Part shown: piece after piece, positions 34,278 to 44,472 of the stretch
Layout of the letters: each line of letters starts with the position of its first letter
How positions within the stretch are numbered: position 1 is the stretch's first letter
DNA from: Tubulanus polymorphus
Lineage: Eukaryota > Nemertea > Palaeonemertea > Tubulaniformes > Tubulanidae
DNA: 64,000 nt
Direction of reading: 5' to 3'
Assembly (NCBI RefSeq): GCF_964204645.1
Contig: NC_134027.1
Span: 23,610,485 to 23,674,484, forward strand
Program-made: the position numbers and the translations under genes
The notes under the pieces: model-generated
The model's database searches: none
Told to the model about the DNA's origin: nothing
Seen by the model: the letters and a program-made list of their open reading frames with translations, nothing else

Positions 34278-35363
34278 ATGTTCGATAACAACATTACTAG
34301 TACAACTGCTGCATTGACAACACTTCAACTCAGCTTGTGTCAAAGAATTCAAACTGATCCTGTTCGGTGGATTAACAAACTAAGCGTTTTTCTGTATTTA
34401 GGCTGGTACCTACCGGCGTCTGTATTGGGTTTAATATTCAACGCATTCACGTTGTTAGTTCTAAAACAATTTAAATCTGATAATTATTTTCTCATCAAAA
34501 TTCTCGCTTTGAACGATCTTTTATTCATGGTCACTACATTCATTATGTATCCGCTGAGAACCGCGTACGTTTACGTCGTTTTAGGAGATCTTGTATTTCG
34601 CTGGAACGATTGGAATTTCGGTTGGATTTTCATCTCAGTCGGCATGCCGTTTTTCTACATGTTTCAAATGACACGTAACTGGTGCACTGTACTGCTCAGT
34701 CTAGAGCGGTTAATCGTCGTATTGTTTCCTATCAAATCTCGCAGATTACCCAAAAGATTTATATCAAAATGGGTGACGGTGTTTATTTCATTGGTAAGTT
34801 TTTGTGGACATTCTAGTCAATTCTTTCCTGTACGCCAACTTGGATTCTTGCACTGTCCAGTCAATTGGCCTTATATTACACTCCGCACAAGGAAATATCA
34901 GTATTTTGATCGATGGGGTCGAGAAAAATGGCGTTTTGTTATATCCGACAGATATCTATTCATGTATGTTACTGTATTGATCCCAATTTGTTTTTTGATT
35001 TTCATCAATGTTGTTCTTATTTCGGTGACGTTTTTGCGTCGGGTTACTCGACGTTCAGAGCTCGGTGTAACGGACGAATCGTCTAGAAAGGAAATGAGGG
35101 TTTTGAGGATGGTTTTATCAGTCGTTTCGTTGTTTATCATTTGTGAAGGTTTCGGTTTTATCGACCGCCTAATGAGGTTAGAATACATCCCGAACATCGC
35201 GAGTATGAGTCTGATAGCGTTGGGGTTTTCCGTCATCGATTCGTCGGTAAACTTTATCGTGTATTGCGCCACAAACGAAAAATTCAGAAAAGTAGCTATT
35301 GATATTCTGAGGAACACCCGTTACAGAAAACTGGATTCGATGGCACACAAACAGCAAATCTAG
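34278..35363 (+). CDS. Class A GPCR, family B member 1 (array unit 1)
   Basis: 361-aa single-exon receptor. The start is set at ATG 34278 (MFDNNITST), after a TTTTACAG acceptor-like site at 34,243-34,252. Asn4 and nearby residues give an N-glycosylation site. Asn55 (1.50), Asp80 (2.50, LALNDLL), Glu143-Arg144-Leu in place of DRY, ECL2 Cys193, Asn325...Tyr329 (VNFIVY) in TM7. No cysteine at 3.25 (Ile instead), so the usual TM3-ECL2 disulfide is absent. The family resembles peptide (FMRFamide-type) receptors in general pattern, but the ligand is not identifiable. Paired head to head with the A-family gene. Confidence 0.92.
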   Translation: MFDNNITSTTAALTTLQLSLCQRIQTDPVRWINKLSVFLYLGWYLPASVLGLIFNAFTLLVLKQFKSDNYFLIKILALNDLLFMVTTFIMYPLRTAYVYVVLGDLVFRWNDWNFGWIFISVGMPFFYMFQMTRNWCTVLLSLERLIVVLFPIKSRRLPKRFISKWVTVFISLVSFCGHSSQFFPVRQLGFLHCPVNWPYITLRTRKYQYFDRWGREKWRFVISDRYLFMYVTVLIPICFLIFINVVLISVTFLRRVTRRSELGVTDESSRKEMRVLRMVLSVVSLFIICEGFGFIDRLMRLEYIPNIASMSLIALGFSVIDSSVNFIVYCATNEKFRKVAIDILRNTRYRKLDSMAHKQQI

Positions 35364-35370
35364 TATGGGA

Positions 35371-35516
35371 TCATTCATTTATTACGTGCGCATAAAATTC
35401 GAATATTTCAACGCCATACCCCTATACGCAATATCGGCCATTTTTCTTATATATCAAGCATTACACTACGCAATTGCACTGACCCCTCCCCTAATGCGTA
35501 CGTAATAAATGAATGA
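35371..35516. terminator. 3' UTR hairpin element carrying the poly(A) signal, unit 1
   Basis: Arm TCATTCATTTATTACGTGCG at 35,371-35,390 pairs with CGTACGTAATAAATGAATGA at 35,497-35,516 with one mismatch. The right arm supplies AATAAA (35,504-35,509), the first such signal after the B-gene stop codon. Present in all units (starting near 39,921, 44,480, 49,061, 50,668). Confidence 0.6.
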
Positions 35517-36463
35517 CTCCTAGCTGAATTAGACTAAGCTTTTTTATGTCGTAAGGAGATAATAACACAAAAACAGCCATACAAACCCTGATATCCGTTT
35601 ATCGTATTCAAGACATTGAACGGTATAGAATTTAGAACGGTTTTTTTCAAAAGCGTGAACGCTTGGTCCATTCTTAGTTTGCACGGGCTGAATTTAGAAC
35701 GTTCTCAATGTTAATGTGAACGCGACTGATTCTGTGCGCATTAGAAGAATGTGTTACCCTGCTCAGTTACTCCTCAAGGTTAGGGACAATTTCTAAAAGA
35801 TTTCTAATATTCTAATATTATGTATATTCGCTTCATCAAGTGCATTTACAATTTGCTATTGCTATTGCTATATAAGTTTATTTATTTACTAAAAAGTACA
35901 TTTACAAAAATACAGTCATCACTAATACATAAAATATAGAATGTAATTTGTAAAGCGTAGTAAAGAACTAGGGGAAAAGGGGACCCAAGGGGTTATTCCA
36001 CTAATAAAAAGCCTAATGCCCTGGCGGAATAATTGGACAGGAAGTTGAACAACAAATAGATATCAAATAGAAAATATAGCGGCAAAGTAGCGATAACGGG
36101 TTTTCTACAAAGATTAACGTTTCACTGATAAAAAAATAAATTGCCGAAGATTCGAACCAGACACATAACTGCAGAAAATTACAAAGCGCACCTGAAATGA
36201 ATAGGTGCTGACTTGATTTGGATATTCTCGGATATCCTCTTCTTTACATATTATCGGGTACATGTCCATACAGGTAAAACGTATGCAGGTGTGGTAGGTT
36301 TGTAAGGGACACCAAAACAGAAAATCAAACGAAATACCAATCAAATAATAGCAGGGTTAATCCCTATTTTAAGATCGAAAGTGTATAGAGTACGGAATAC
36401 CTGAATGGACATGCCGATTGAAAGTAAAATATTTCCGCCGGTGTTCGTTGTCTGGGGCTCCAA

Positions 36464-36588
36464 CTAGAAACCGACCGGAGCCGGCTGGAACCGACCGGAA
36501 CCGACTGGAAAACGACCGGAACTGACTGGAGCCGACTGGGAACCGACCAGAGCCGACCGGAACTGACTAGAACCGACTGGAAACCGAA
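36464..36588. repeat. GACCGGAACC-type minisatellite, unit 1/2 junction
   Basis: About twelve copies of a ~10-base word (GACYGGARCC, sometimes with an extra A). It ends at the border to the next unit. Equivalent tracts occur at 41,020-41,144, 45,591-45,724, 49,797-49,864, 51,371-51,440 and, inverted, 52,211-52,260. Confidence 0.9.
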
Positions 36589-36848
36589 ATAAACCTTAGA
36601 ATGTTATTCACTGAATGAAGCATCAAAATAAATTCGTTGCCTCTTTGTTTTCGCGTGTTTTCTGTAGAAAAATAAGAGAATAGAATGAAAAGTTCACAGA
36701 TTTGTTGAAAACAAATTTGTTGTCCGAAATTTCTATGAGTTGTAGAAATAAACCTTAGAATGTTATTCACTGAATGTCAGTGTATCCAGTCAACAGCAAA
36801 TACGGATTAAGAAGGGTTGTATGACGGGATTCAAACTTGAAATACTGG

Positions 36849-37799
36849 TTACTCGACTGATTTTCTATTACAGCGGATTTCCATACAGAAATATTCACGA
36901 ATTTCTCGTCCCAGTAAAAGATATATGTAAAAATTCAACACATAGTTACAAATGTGGATTTGAGCGAAAATATCGTATAGATATTCTTTCTTTTCCGTAA
37001 AGATTGGTAACATCGCAGTGATAGTGGTGGGAAGTGTGAAAATTGCAAACACGAGTGAAACTGTTACAAGCATCATTGTTATGCGCTTTGACTTGGCAGT
37101 TTTCCGATCAGACCTAACCATTTGTGCACCTCTGAATAACTGAACTATTATAACAGAATTTGATGCTAGAATCAAAGATAATGGCAGGACAAAAACGTAG
37201 ACGCCAATTGGAGTCAAAAATTTTATCTGGTAATGCAATTCGTAGAAAAATCCGAAAAACTTGTCGGTAAATTGAATCGACAAAGCAGGGTGAATCGAAA
37301 CCAGTACATTCACTGCGGTTATCGTCAATATAACGAATCTAGCGAATCTAGGTGTACATATCAAACGAGATGTGAACGGGAAAAGCACGACTGCCGCACG
37401 TTCTAGAGATATTGCTGCTATCAACCACGAACTGTTAGAAGTAGCAACTGCCATCAAAAACTCGTAAATTTTACAACTGATCACTGAATTCATGATGAAT
37501 GTAGGACCGGTGTTAAGATTCAAGAGAACAAACTGTAAAATGGGCATCAGTGTGAAATTGACGCAGTACAGGAAATCACAAACTGACAAAACGATCAGAT
37601 AGTTAGCGTAAGATAACCTGTGGAATCTGCGACTTATCATTATCAGGAAAGTAGCTGAGTTTCCGAATGCTCCGACCAGGAACACGATTGGCAGGACGAC
37701 CAGTGACACAATGCGATAAGTTTCAGATCTGTTTACCGCAGACATGATGACAATGTAACTGCTGTAAGTTCGTCCGATCTGCATCAGAGTTGAATTCAT
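36849..37799 (-). CDS. Class A GPCR, family A member 4 (array unit 2)
   Basis: 316 aa, intact frame, otherwise nearly identical to member 3. It carries several changes at conserved sites: Cys184 to Phe in ECL2 (FFGFFYE), removing the partner of Cys109; Asp104 to Asn; Phe281-Leu282 to Ile-His before TM7; Lys307 to Glu in the tail. The other motifs (GNSATF, SLERA, NFYIY) are unchanged. Loss of the conserved disulfide suggests reduced or altered function while the frame is still open. Confidence 0.9.
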   Translation of the reverse strand: MNSTLMQIGRTYSSYIVIMSAVNRSETYRIVSLVVLPIVFLVGAFGNSATFLIMISRRFHRLSYANYLIVLSVCDFLYCVNFTLMPILQFVLLNLNTGPTFIMNSVISCKIYEFLMAVATSNSSWLIAAISLERAAVVLFPFTSRLICTPRFARFVILTITAVNVLVSIHPALSIQFTDKFFGFFYELHYQIKFLTPIGVYVFVLPLSLILASNSVIIVQLFRGAQMVRSDRKTAKSKRITMMLVTVSLVFAIFTLPTTITAMLPIFTEKKEYLYDIFAQIHICNYVLNFYIYLLLGREIREYFCMEIRCNRKSVE

Positions 37800-38827
37800 T
37801 ATTCACGCGGGAAGAATTAACTCTTGAATGTGTTGACTGAATGCGTCAAAAGACTAACGCAAATTAAAGCCATGTCCTATCTATTGAAGTTTCCAATGTA
37901 GAGCTGTTCGCATCAGCTGAAAAGTATATTCTCGCAAATGTAGCTCAGATTTTGTTAAATTATTACGTAAAATATGAATTTAACTAGATTGAATATTAAT
38001 ATTCGTTGTTGAAGAATTCACTAAGAATAAAATGGCGAAGTCTCTCATAGTAAAAGATCCGAACAGATTGGGAATAGTTTGCACACGTTTTCAATTCGCT
38101 CTAAGGGAGGTCAGAATGATTTCACAATATGAATCCTAGCCTGAAATAATTATAATCACACCCGGAAGTAAACTAGGGCTACTAACGCTCGCGCGCCATC
38201 TGTCGGTACTCAATGCGGAGAGCCCCGGCATTGGATTGGACAACAATCTCAGATACCGGAGGTCCCGAGCTAAGGCCCTGAATTAGTTTTAATCATCTTT
38301 TTGTGGTCACTGTATTGTATACCGTGTTTGTTATCCTATTGTATTATATATTCTTACGCGCGTGCTATCATGCTTTTCACAGAAAATTCTGAACTGATTA
38401 TGGCACTCCCATTTCTCAAATCTCGAGGACCCGACTGAGTAACATGCGTATTAGACATTATAGACGAAAGTTATTTCCTACGAAAAACCCAAACTTAAAC
38501 GTATTTTAAGTAAGTATTTTGATTTCTGCGTAATTCAGAAATAACGTCTTTGTTGGATCTAGTGAATATGATACAGATGTGCAGAATAGAATATTGATGT
38601 CCCAAGTAGTGTATATATTGATCTATATATATGTAATATAAAGGGATTCAAGTAATTCAATTCTTCTTGATCGAAACTGATATCAATGATAAAGGGTCTA
38701 AAAAACCAATATCTAATACAACGAAAACTGAACTCTAAATCGAATGAACTTTCCTCCGGTTTTCGAATAAGATTCACAATAGAATAATCGAACTGTTTTA
38801 CAGAGATTGCCGCTCACAGCTAATGAG
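37800..38827. promoter_or_regulatory. Shared divergent 5' region, unit 2
   Basis: Same length and layout as in unit 1, with a TTTTACAG acceptor-like site just before the B-gene start. The 84-codon frame starting at ~38,032 is again broken by TAG. Confidence 0.45.
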
Positions 38828-39913
38828 ATGTTCGATAACAACATTACTAGTACAACTGCTGCATTGACAACACTTCAACTCAGCTTGTGTCAAAGAATTC
38901 AAACTGATCCTGTTCGGTGGATTAACAAACTAAGCGTTTTTCTGTATTTAGGCTGGTACCTACCGGCGTCTGTATTGGGTTTAATATTCAACGCATTCAC
39001 GTTGTTAGTTCTAAAACAATTTAAATCTGATAATTATTTTCTCATCAAAATTCTCGCTTTGAACGATCTTTTATTCATGGTCACTACATTCATTCTGTAT
39101 CCGCTGAGAACCGCGTACGTTTACGTCGTTTTAGGAGATCTTGTATTTCGCTGGAACGATTGGAATTTCGGTTGGATTTTCATCTCAGTCGGCATGCCGT
39201 TTTTCTACATGTTTCAAATGACACGTATTTGGTGCACTGTACTGCTCAGTCTAGAGCGGTTAATCGTCGTATTGTTTCCAATCAAATCTCGCAGATTACC
39301 CAAAAGATTTATATCAAAATGGGTGACGGTGTTTATTTCATTGGTAAGTTTTTGTGGACATTCTAGTCAATTCTTTCCTGAACGCCAACTTGGATTCTTG
39401 AGCTGTCCAGTCAATTGGCCTTATATTACACTCCGCACAAGGAAATATCAGTATTTTGATCGATGGGGTCTGGAAAAATGGCGTTTTGTTATATCCGACA
39501 GATATCTATTCATGTATGTTACTGTATTGATCCCAATTTGTTTTTTGATTTTCATCAATGTTATTCTTATTTCGGTGACATTTTTGCGTCGGGTTACTCG
39601 ACGTTCAGAGCTCGGTGTAACGGACGAATCGTCTAGAAAGGAAATGAGGGTTTTGAGGATGGTTTTATCAGTCGTTTCGTTGTTTATCATTTGTGAAGGT
39701 TTCGGTTTTATCGACCGCCTAATGAGGTTAGAATACATCCCGAACATCGCGAGTATGAGTCTGATAGCGTTGGGGTTTTCCATCATCGATTCGTCGGTAA
39801 ACTTTATCGTGTATTGCGCCACAAACGAAAAATTCAGAAAAGTAGCTATTGATATTCTGAGGAACACCCGTTACAGAAAACTGGATTCGATGGCCCACAG
39901 ACAGCAAATCTAG
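38828..39913 (+). CDS. Class A GPCR, family B member 2 (array unit 2)
   Basis: 361 aa, start ATG 38828 by analogy with member 1. Differences from member 1 include Asn to Ile next to the TM3 Trp-Cys (TRIWC), Val to Glu and His to Ser flanking the ECL2 cysteine (PERQLGFLSCP), and Arg to Leu in WGLEKW. It keeps the same TM6/ECL3 version as member 1 (RLEYIPNIASMS). All structural motifs intact. Ligand unknown. Confidence 0.92.
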   Translation: MFDNNITSTTAALTTLQLSLCQRIQTDPVRWINKLSVFLYLGWYLPASVLGLIFNAFTLLVLKQFKSDNYFLIKILALNDLLFMVTTFILYPLRTAYVYVVLGDLVFRWNDWNFGWIFISVGMPFFYMFQMTRIWCTVLLSLERLIVVLFPIKSRRLPKRFISKWVTVFISLVSFCGHSSQFFPERQLGFLSCPVNWPYITLRTRKYQYFDRWGLEKWRFVISDRYLFMYVTVLIPICFLIFINVILISVTFLRRVTRRSELGVTDESSRKEMRVLRMVLSVVSLFIICEGFGFIDRLMRLEYIPNIASMSLIALGFSIIDSSVNFIVYCATNEKFRKVAIDILRNTRYRKLDSMAHRQQI

Positions 39914-41019
39914 TATGGGATCATTCATTTATTACGTGCGCATAAAATTTGAATATTTCAACGCCATACCCCTATACGCAATATCGGCCATTTTTCTTAT
40001 ATATTAAGCATTACAGTAAGCAATTGCACTGACCCCTCCCCTAATGCGTACGTAATAAATGAATGACAATTAGCTGAATAAGACTCTAAGCTTTTTTTAT
40101 GTCGTAAGGAGCTAATAACACAAAAACAGCCATACAAACCCTGATATCCGTTTAAGGTATTCAAGACATTGAACGGTATAGAATTTAGAACGATTTTTTT
40201 TTCACTAGCGTGAACGCTTGGTCCATTCTTAGTTTGCGCGGGCTGAATTTAGAACGTTCTCAATTTCAATGCGAACGCGACTGATTCTGTGCGCATTAGC
40301 TGAATGTGTTATCCTGCTCAGTTACTCCTCAAGGTTAGGGACAATTTCTAAAAGATTTCTAATATTCTAATATTATATATATTCGCTTCATCAAGTGCAT
40401 TTACAATTTGCTATTGCTATTGCTATATAAGTTTATTTCATTACTAAAAAGTACATTTACAAAAATACAGTCATCACTAATACATAAAATATAGAATGTA
40501 ATTTGTAAAGCGTAGTAAAGAACTAGGGGAAAAGGGGACCCCAAGGGGTTATTCCAGTAATAAAAAGCCTAATGCCCTGGCGGAATAATTGGACAGGAAG
40601 TTGAACAACAAATAGATATCAAATAGAAAATATAGCGGCAAAGTAGCGATAACGGGTTTTCTACAAAGATTAACGTTTCACTGATGAAAAAATAAATTGC
40701 CGACGATTCGAACCAGACACATAACTGCAGAAAATTACAAAGTGCACCTGAAATGAATAGGTGCTGACTTGATTTGGATATTCTCGGATATCCTCTTCTT
40801 TACATATTATCGGGTATATGTCCATACAGGTAAAACGTATGCAGGTGTGGTAGGTTTGTAAGGGACACCAAAACAGAAAATCAAACGAAATACCAATCAA
40901 ATAATAGCAGGGTTAATCCCTATTTTAAGATCGAAAGTGTATAGAGTACGGAATACCTGAATGGACATGCCGATTGAAAGTAAAATATTTCCGCCGGTGT
41001 TCGTTGTCTGGGGCTCCAA

Positions 41020-41144
41020 CTAGAAACCGACCGGAGCCGGCTGGAACCGACCGGAACCGACTGGAAACCGACCGGAACTGACTGGAGCCGACTGGGAACC
41101 GACCAGAGCCGACCGGAACTGACTAGAACCGACTGGAAACCGAA
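41020..41144. repeat. GACCGGAACC-type minisatellite, unit 2/3 junction
   Basis: Same word order as at 36,464 apart from one base in an A run. Confidence 0.9.
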
Positions 41145-41404
41145 ATAAACCTTAGAATGTTATTCACTGAATGAAGCATCAAAATAAATTCGTTGCCTCT
41201 TTGTTTTCGTGTGTTTTCTGTAGAAAAATAAGAGAATAGAATGAAAAGTTCACAGATTTGTTGAAAGAAAATTTGTTGTCCGAAATTTCTATGAGTTGTA
41301 GAAATAAACCTTAGAATGTTATTCACTGAATGTCAGTGTATCCAGTCAACAGCAAATACGGATTAAGAAGGGTTGTATGACGGGATTCAAACTTGAAATA
41401 CTGG

Positions 41405-42355
41405 TTACTCGACTGATTTTCTATTACAGCGGATTTTCATACAGAAATATTCACGAATTTCTCGTCCCAGTAAAAGATATATGTAAAAATTCAACACATA
41501 GTTACAAATAAGGAATTGAGCGAAAATATCGTATAGATATTCTTTCTTTTCCGTAAAGATTGGTAACATCGCAGTGATAGTGGTGGGAAGTGTAAAAATT
41601 GCAAACACGAGTGAAACTGTTACAAGCATCATTGTTATGCGCTTTGACTTGGCAGTTTTCCGATCAGACCTAACCATTTGTGCACCTCTGAATAACTGAA
41701 CTATTATAACAGAATTTGATGCTAGAATCAAAGATAATGGCAGGACAAAAACGTAGACGCCAGTTGGAATCAAAAATTTTATCTGGTAATGCAATTCGTA
41801 GAAACATCCGAAAAACTTGTCGGTAAATTGAATCGACAAAGCAGGGTGAATCGAAACCAGTACGTTCACTGCGGTTATCGTCAATATAACGAATCTAGCG
41901 AATCTAGGTGTACATATCAAACGAGATGTGAACGGGAAAAGCACGACTGCCGCACGTTCTAGAGATATTGCTTCTATCAACCACGAACTGTTAGAAGTAG
42001 CAACTGCCATCAAAAACTCGTAAATTTTACAACTGATCACTGAATCCATGATGAATGTAGGACCGGTGTTAAGATTCAAGAGAACAAACTGTAAAATGGG
42101 CATCAGTGTGAAATTGACGCAGTACAGGAAATCACAAACTGACAAAACGATCAGATAGTTAGCGTAAGATAACCTGTGGAATCTGCGACTTATCATTATC
42201 AGGAAAGTAGCTGAATTTCCGAATGCTCCGACCAGGAACAAGATTGGCAGGACGACCAGTGACACAATGCGATAAGTTTCAGATCTGTTTACCGCAGACA
42301 TGATGACAATGTAACTGTTGTAAGTTCGTCCGATCTGCATCAGAGTTGAATTCAT
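41405..42355 (-). CDS. Class A GPCR, family A member 5 (array unit 3)
   Basis: 316 aa, ATG at 42355, frame intact, both disulfide cysteines present. The striking change is Ala128 to Glu in the middle of TM3 (WLIEAISLERA), five residues before the ERA motif, placing a charge in the membrane core. Other changes are conservative (Ser13 to Asn, Val39 to Leu). Otherwise as member 3. Confidence 0.9.
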   Translation of the reverse strand: MNSTLMQIGRTYNSYIVIMSAVNRSETYRIVSLVVLPILFLVGAFGNSATFLIMISRRFHRLSYANYLIVLSVCDFLYCVNFTLMPILQFVLLNLNTGPTFIMDSVISCKIYEFLMAVATSNSSWLIEAISLERAAVVLFPFTSRLICTPRFARFVILTITAVNVLVSIHPALSIQFTDKFFGCFYELHYQIKFLIPTGVYVFVLPLSLILASNSVIIVQLFRGAQMVRSDRKTAKSKRITMMLVTVSLVFAIFTLPTTITAMLPIFTEKKEYLYDIFAQFLICNYVLNFYIYLLLGREIREYFCMKIRCNRKSVE

Positions 42356-43386
42356 TGTTCACGCGGGAAGAATTAACTCTTGAAGGTGTTGACTGAATGC
42401 GTCAAAAGACTAACGCAAATTAAAGCCATGTCCTATCTATTGAAGTTTCCAATGTATAGCTGTTCGCAACAGATGAAAAGTATATTTTCGCAAATGTAAC
42501 TCAGATTTTGTTAAATTATTACGTAAAATATGAATTTAACTAGATTGAATATTAATATTCGATGTTGAAGAATTCACTAAGAATAAAATGGCGAAGTCTC
42601 TCATAGTAAAAGATCTGAACAGATTGGGAATAGTTTGCACACGTTTTCAATTCGCTCTAAGGGAGGTGAGAATGATTTCACAATATGAATCCCAGCCTGA
42701 AATAATGATAATCACACCCGGAAGTAAACTAGGGCTACTAACGCTCGCGCGCCATCTGTCGGTACTAAATGCGGAGAGCCCCGGCATTGGATTGCACAAC
42801 AATCTCAGATACCGGAGGTCCCGAGCTAAGGCCCTGAATTAGTTTTAATCATCTTTTTGTGGTCACTGTATTGTATACCGTGTTTGTTATCCTATTGTAT
42901 TATTATATATTCTTACGCGCGTGCTATCATGCTTTTCACAGAAAATTCTGAACTGATTATGGCACTCCCATTTCTCAAATCTCGAGGACCCGACTGAGTA
43001 ACATGCGTATTAGACATTATAGACGAAAGTTATTTCCTATGAAAAACCCAAACTTAAACGTATTTTAAATAAGTATTTTGATTTCTGCGTAATTCAGAAA
43101 TAACGTCTTTGTTGGATCTAGTGAATATGATACAGATGTGCAGAATAGAATATCGATGTCCCAAGTTGTGTATATATTGATCTATATATATGTAATATAA
43201 AGGGATTCAAGTAATTCAATTCTTCTTGATCGAAACTGATATAAATGATAAAGGATCTAAAAAACCAATATCTAATACAACGAAAACTGAACTCTAAATC
43301 GAATCAACTTTCCTCCGGTTTTCGAATAAGATTCACAATAGAATAATCGAACGGTTTTACAGAGATTGCCGCTTACAGCAAATGAG
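42356..43386. promoter_or_regulatory. Shared divergent 5' region, unit 3
   Basis: 1.03 kb. Here the 84-codon frame 42,588-42,842 (plus) is open: CAG replaces the TAG of units 1 and 2. The B-gene 5' splice-acceptor-like GGTTTTACAG is kept. Confidence 0.45.
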
Positions 43387-44472
43387 ATGTTCGATAACAA
43401 CATTACTAGTACAACTGCTGCATTGACAACACTTCAACTCAGCTTGTGTCAAAGAATTCAAACTGATCCTGTTCGGTGGATTAACAAACTAAGCGTTTTT
43501 CTGTATTTAGGCTGGTACCTACCGGCGTCTGTATTGGGTTTAATATTCAACGCATTCACGTTGTTAGTTCTAAAACAATTTAAATCTGATAATTATTTTC
43601 TCATCAAAATTCTCGCTTTGAACGATCTGTTATTCATGGCCACTACATTCATTCTGTATCCGCTGAGAACCGCGTACGTTTACGTCGTTTTAGGAGATCT
43701 TGTATTTCGCTGGAACGATTGGAATTTCGGTTGGATTTTCATCTCAGTCGGCATGCCGTTTTTCTACATGTTTCAAATGACACGTAACTGGTGCACTGTA
43801 CTGCTCAGTCTAGAGCGGTTAATCGTCGTATTGTTTCCAATCAAATCTCGCAGATTACCCAAAAGATTTATATCAAAATGGGTGACGGTGTTTATTTCAT
43901 TGGTAAGTTTTTGTGGACATTCTAGTCAATTCTTTCCTGTACGCCAACTTGGATTCTTGAACTGTCCAGTCAATTGGCCTTATATTACACTCCGCACAAA
44001 GAAATATCAGTATTTTGATCGATGGGGTCTAGAAAAATGGCGTTTTCTTATATCCGACAGATATCTATTCATGTATGTTACTGTATTGATCCCAATTTGT
44101 TTTTTGATTTTCATCAATGTTATTCTTATTTCGGTGACATTTTTGCGTCGGGTTACTCGACGTTCAGAGCTCGGTGTAACTGATGAATCGTCTAGAAGGG
44201 AAACGAGGGTTTTAAGAATGGTTTTATCAGTGGTTTTGCTGTTTATTTTTTGCGAAGGTTTTGGTTTCATTGATCGTTTAATGAGTTTGAAATATATCCA
44301 CAAGTTTGAAGGCATGACACTTATAGCGTTGGGATTTTCAATCATCGATTCGTCAGTAAACTTTATCGTGTATTGCGCCACAAACGAAAAATTCAGAAAA
44401 GTAGCTATTGATATTCTGAGGAACACCCGTTACAGAAAACTGGATTCGATGGCCCACAAACAGCAAATCTAG
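43387..44472 (+). CDS. Class A GPCR, family B member 3 (array unit 3, second TM6-TM7 version)
   Basis: 361 aa. Like members 1-2 up to residue ~264 and after ~323. In between it has a different version: VVLLFIFCEG in TM6 and SLKYIHKFEGMT in ECL3 instead of VVSLFIICEG and RLEYIPNIASMS. Nucleotides 44,181-44,355 differ at roughly 35 sites from members 1-2, against about 1-2% outside. ECL2 reads LNCPVNW. Motifs (Asp80, ER143-144, NFIVY) intact. The exchanged stretch covers surfaces that usually touch ligand or govern activation in class A GPCRs. Confidence 0.92.
   Translation: MFDNNITSTTAALTTLQLSLCQRIQTDPVRWINKLSVFLYLGWYLPASVLGLIFNAFTLLVLKQFKSDNYFLIKILALNDLLFMATTFILYPLRTAYVYVVLGDLVFRWNDWNFGWIFISVGMPFFYMFQMTRNWCTVLLSLERLIVVLFPIKSRRLPKRFISKWVTVFISLVSFCGHSSQFFPVRQLGFLNCPVNWPYITLRTKKYQYFDRWGLEKWRFLISDRYLFMYVTVLIPICFLIFINVILISVTFLRRVTRRSELGVTDESSRRETRVLRMVLSVVLLFIFCEGFGFIDRLMSLKYIHKFEGMTLIALGFSIIDSSVNFIVYCATNEKFRKVAIDILRNTRYRKLDSMAHKQQI

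Larger units (their letters stand above)
32063..36612. repeat. Tandem array unit 1 (~4.55 kb)
   Basis: First of four near-identical direct repeats. Homology starts at GAATGAAGCATCAAAATAAA. The unit holds an A-family GPCR (minus), ~1.03 kb of shared 5' flank, a B-family GPCR (plus), a 3' hairpin, an AT-rich segment resembling a LINE tail (35,850-36,060, TTGCTATTGCTATTGC) and the GACYGG minisatellite. Unit 1 differs from the others at its left edge, which joins unique sequence. Confidence 0.92.
36613..41168. repeat. Tandem array unit 2 (~4.56 kb)
   Basis: Same content as unit 1. Its left edge has gained a second copy of GAAATAAACCTTAGAATG (36,586, also at 36,746), a sequence that in unit 1 occurs once (32,200). 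This marks the duplication junction. Confidence 0.92.

Noticed and set aside
35850-36060. Intact LINE 3' end on the minus strand in each unit
   Set aside because: A CTATTGCTATTGC tail-like run and AT-rich frame are suggestive, but no reverse-transcriptase motif can be read, so not listed as an element.
36114-36344. 76-codon minus-strand frame kept in three array units
   Set aside because: Conserved only because the units are recent copies. No domain, start codon context poor, and the segment is deleted in unit 4.
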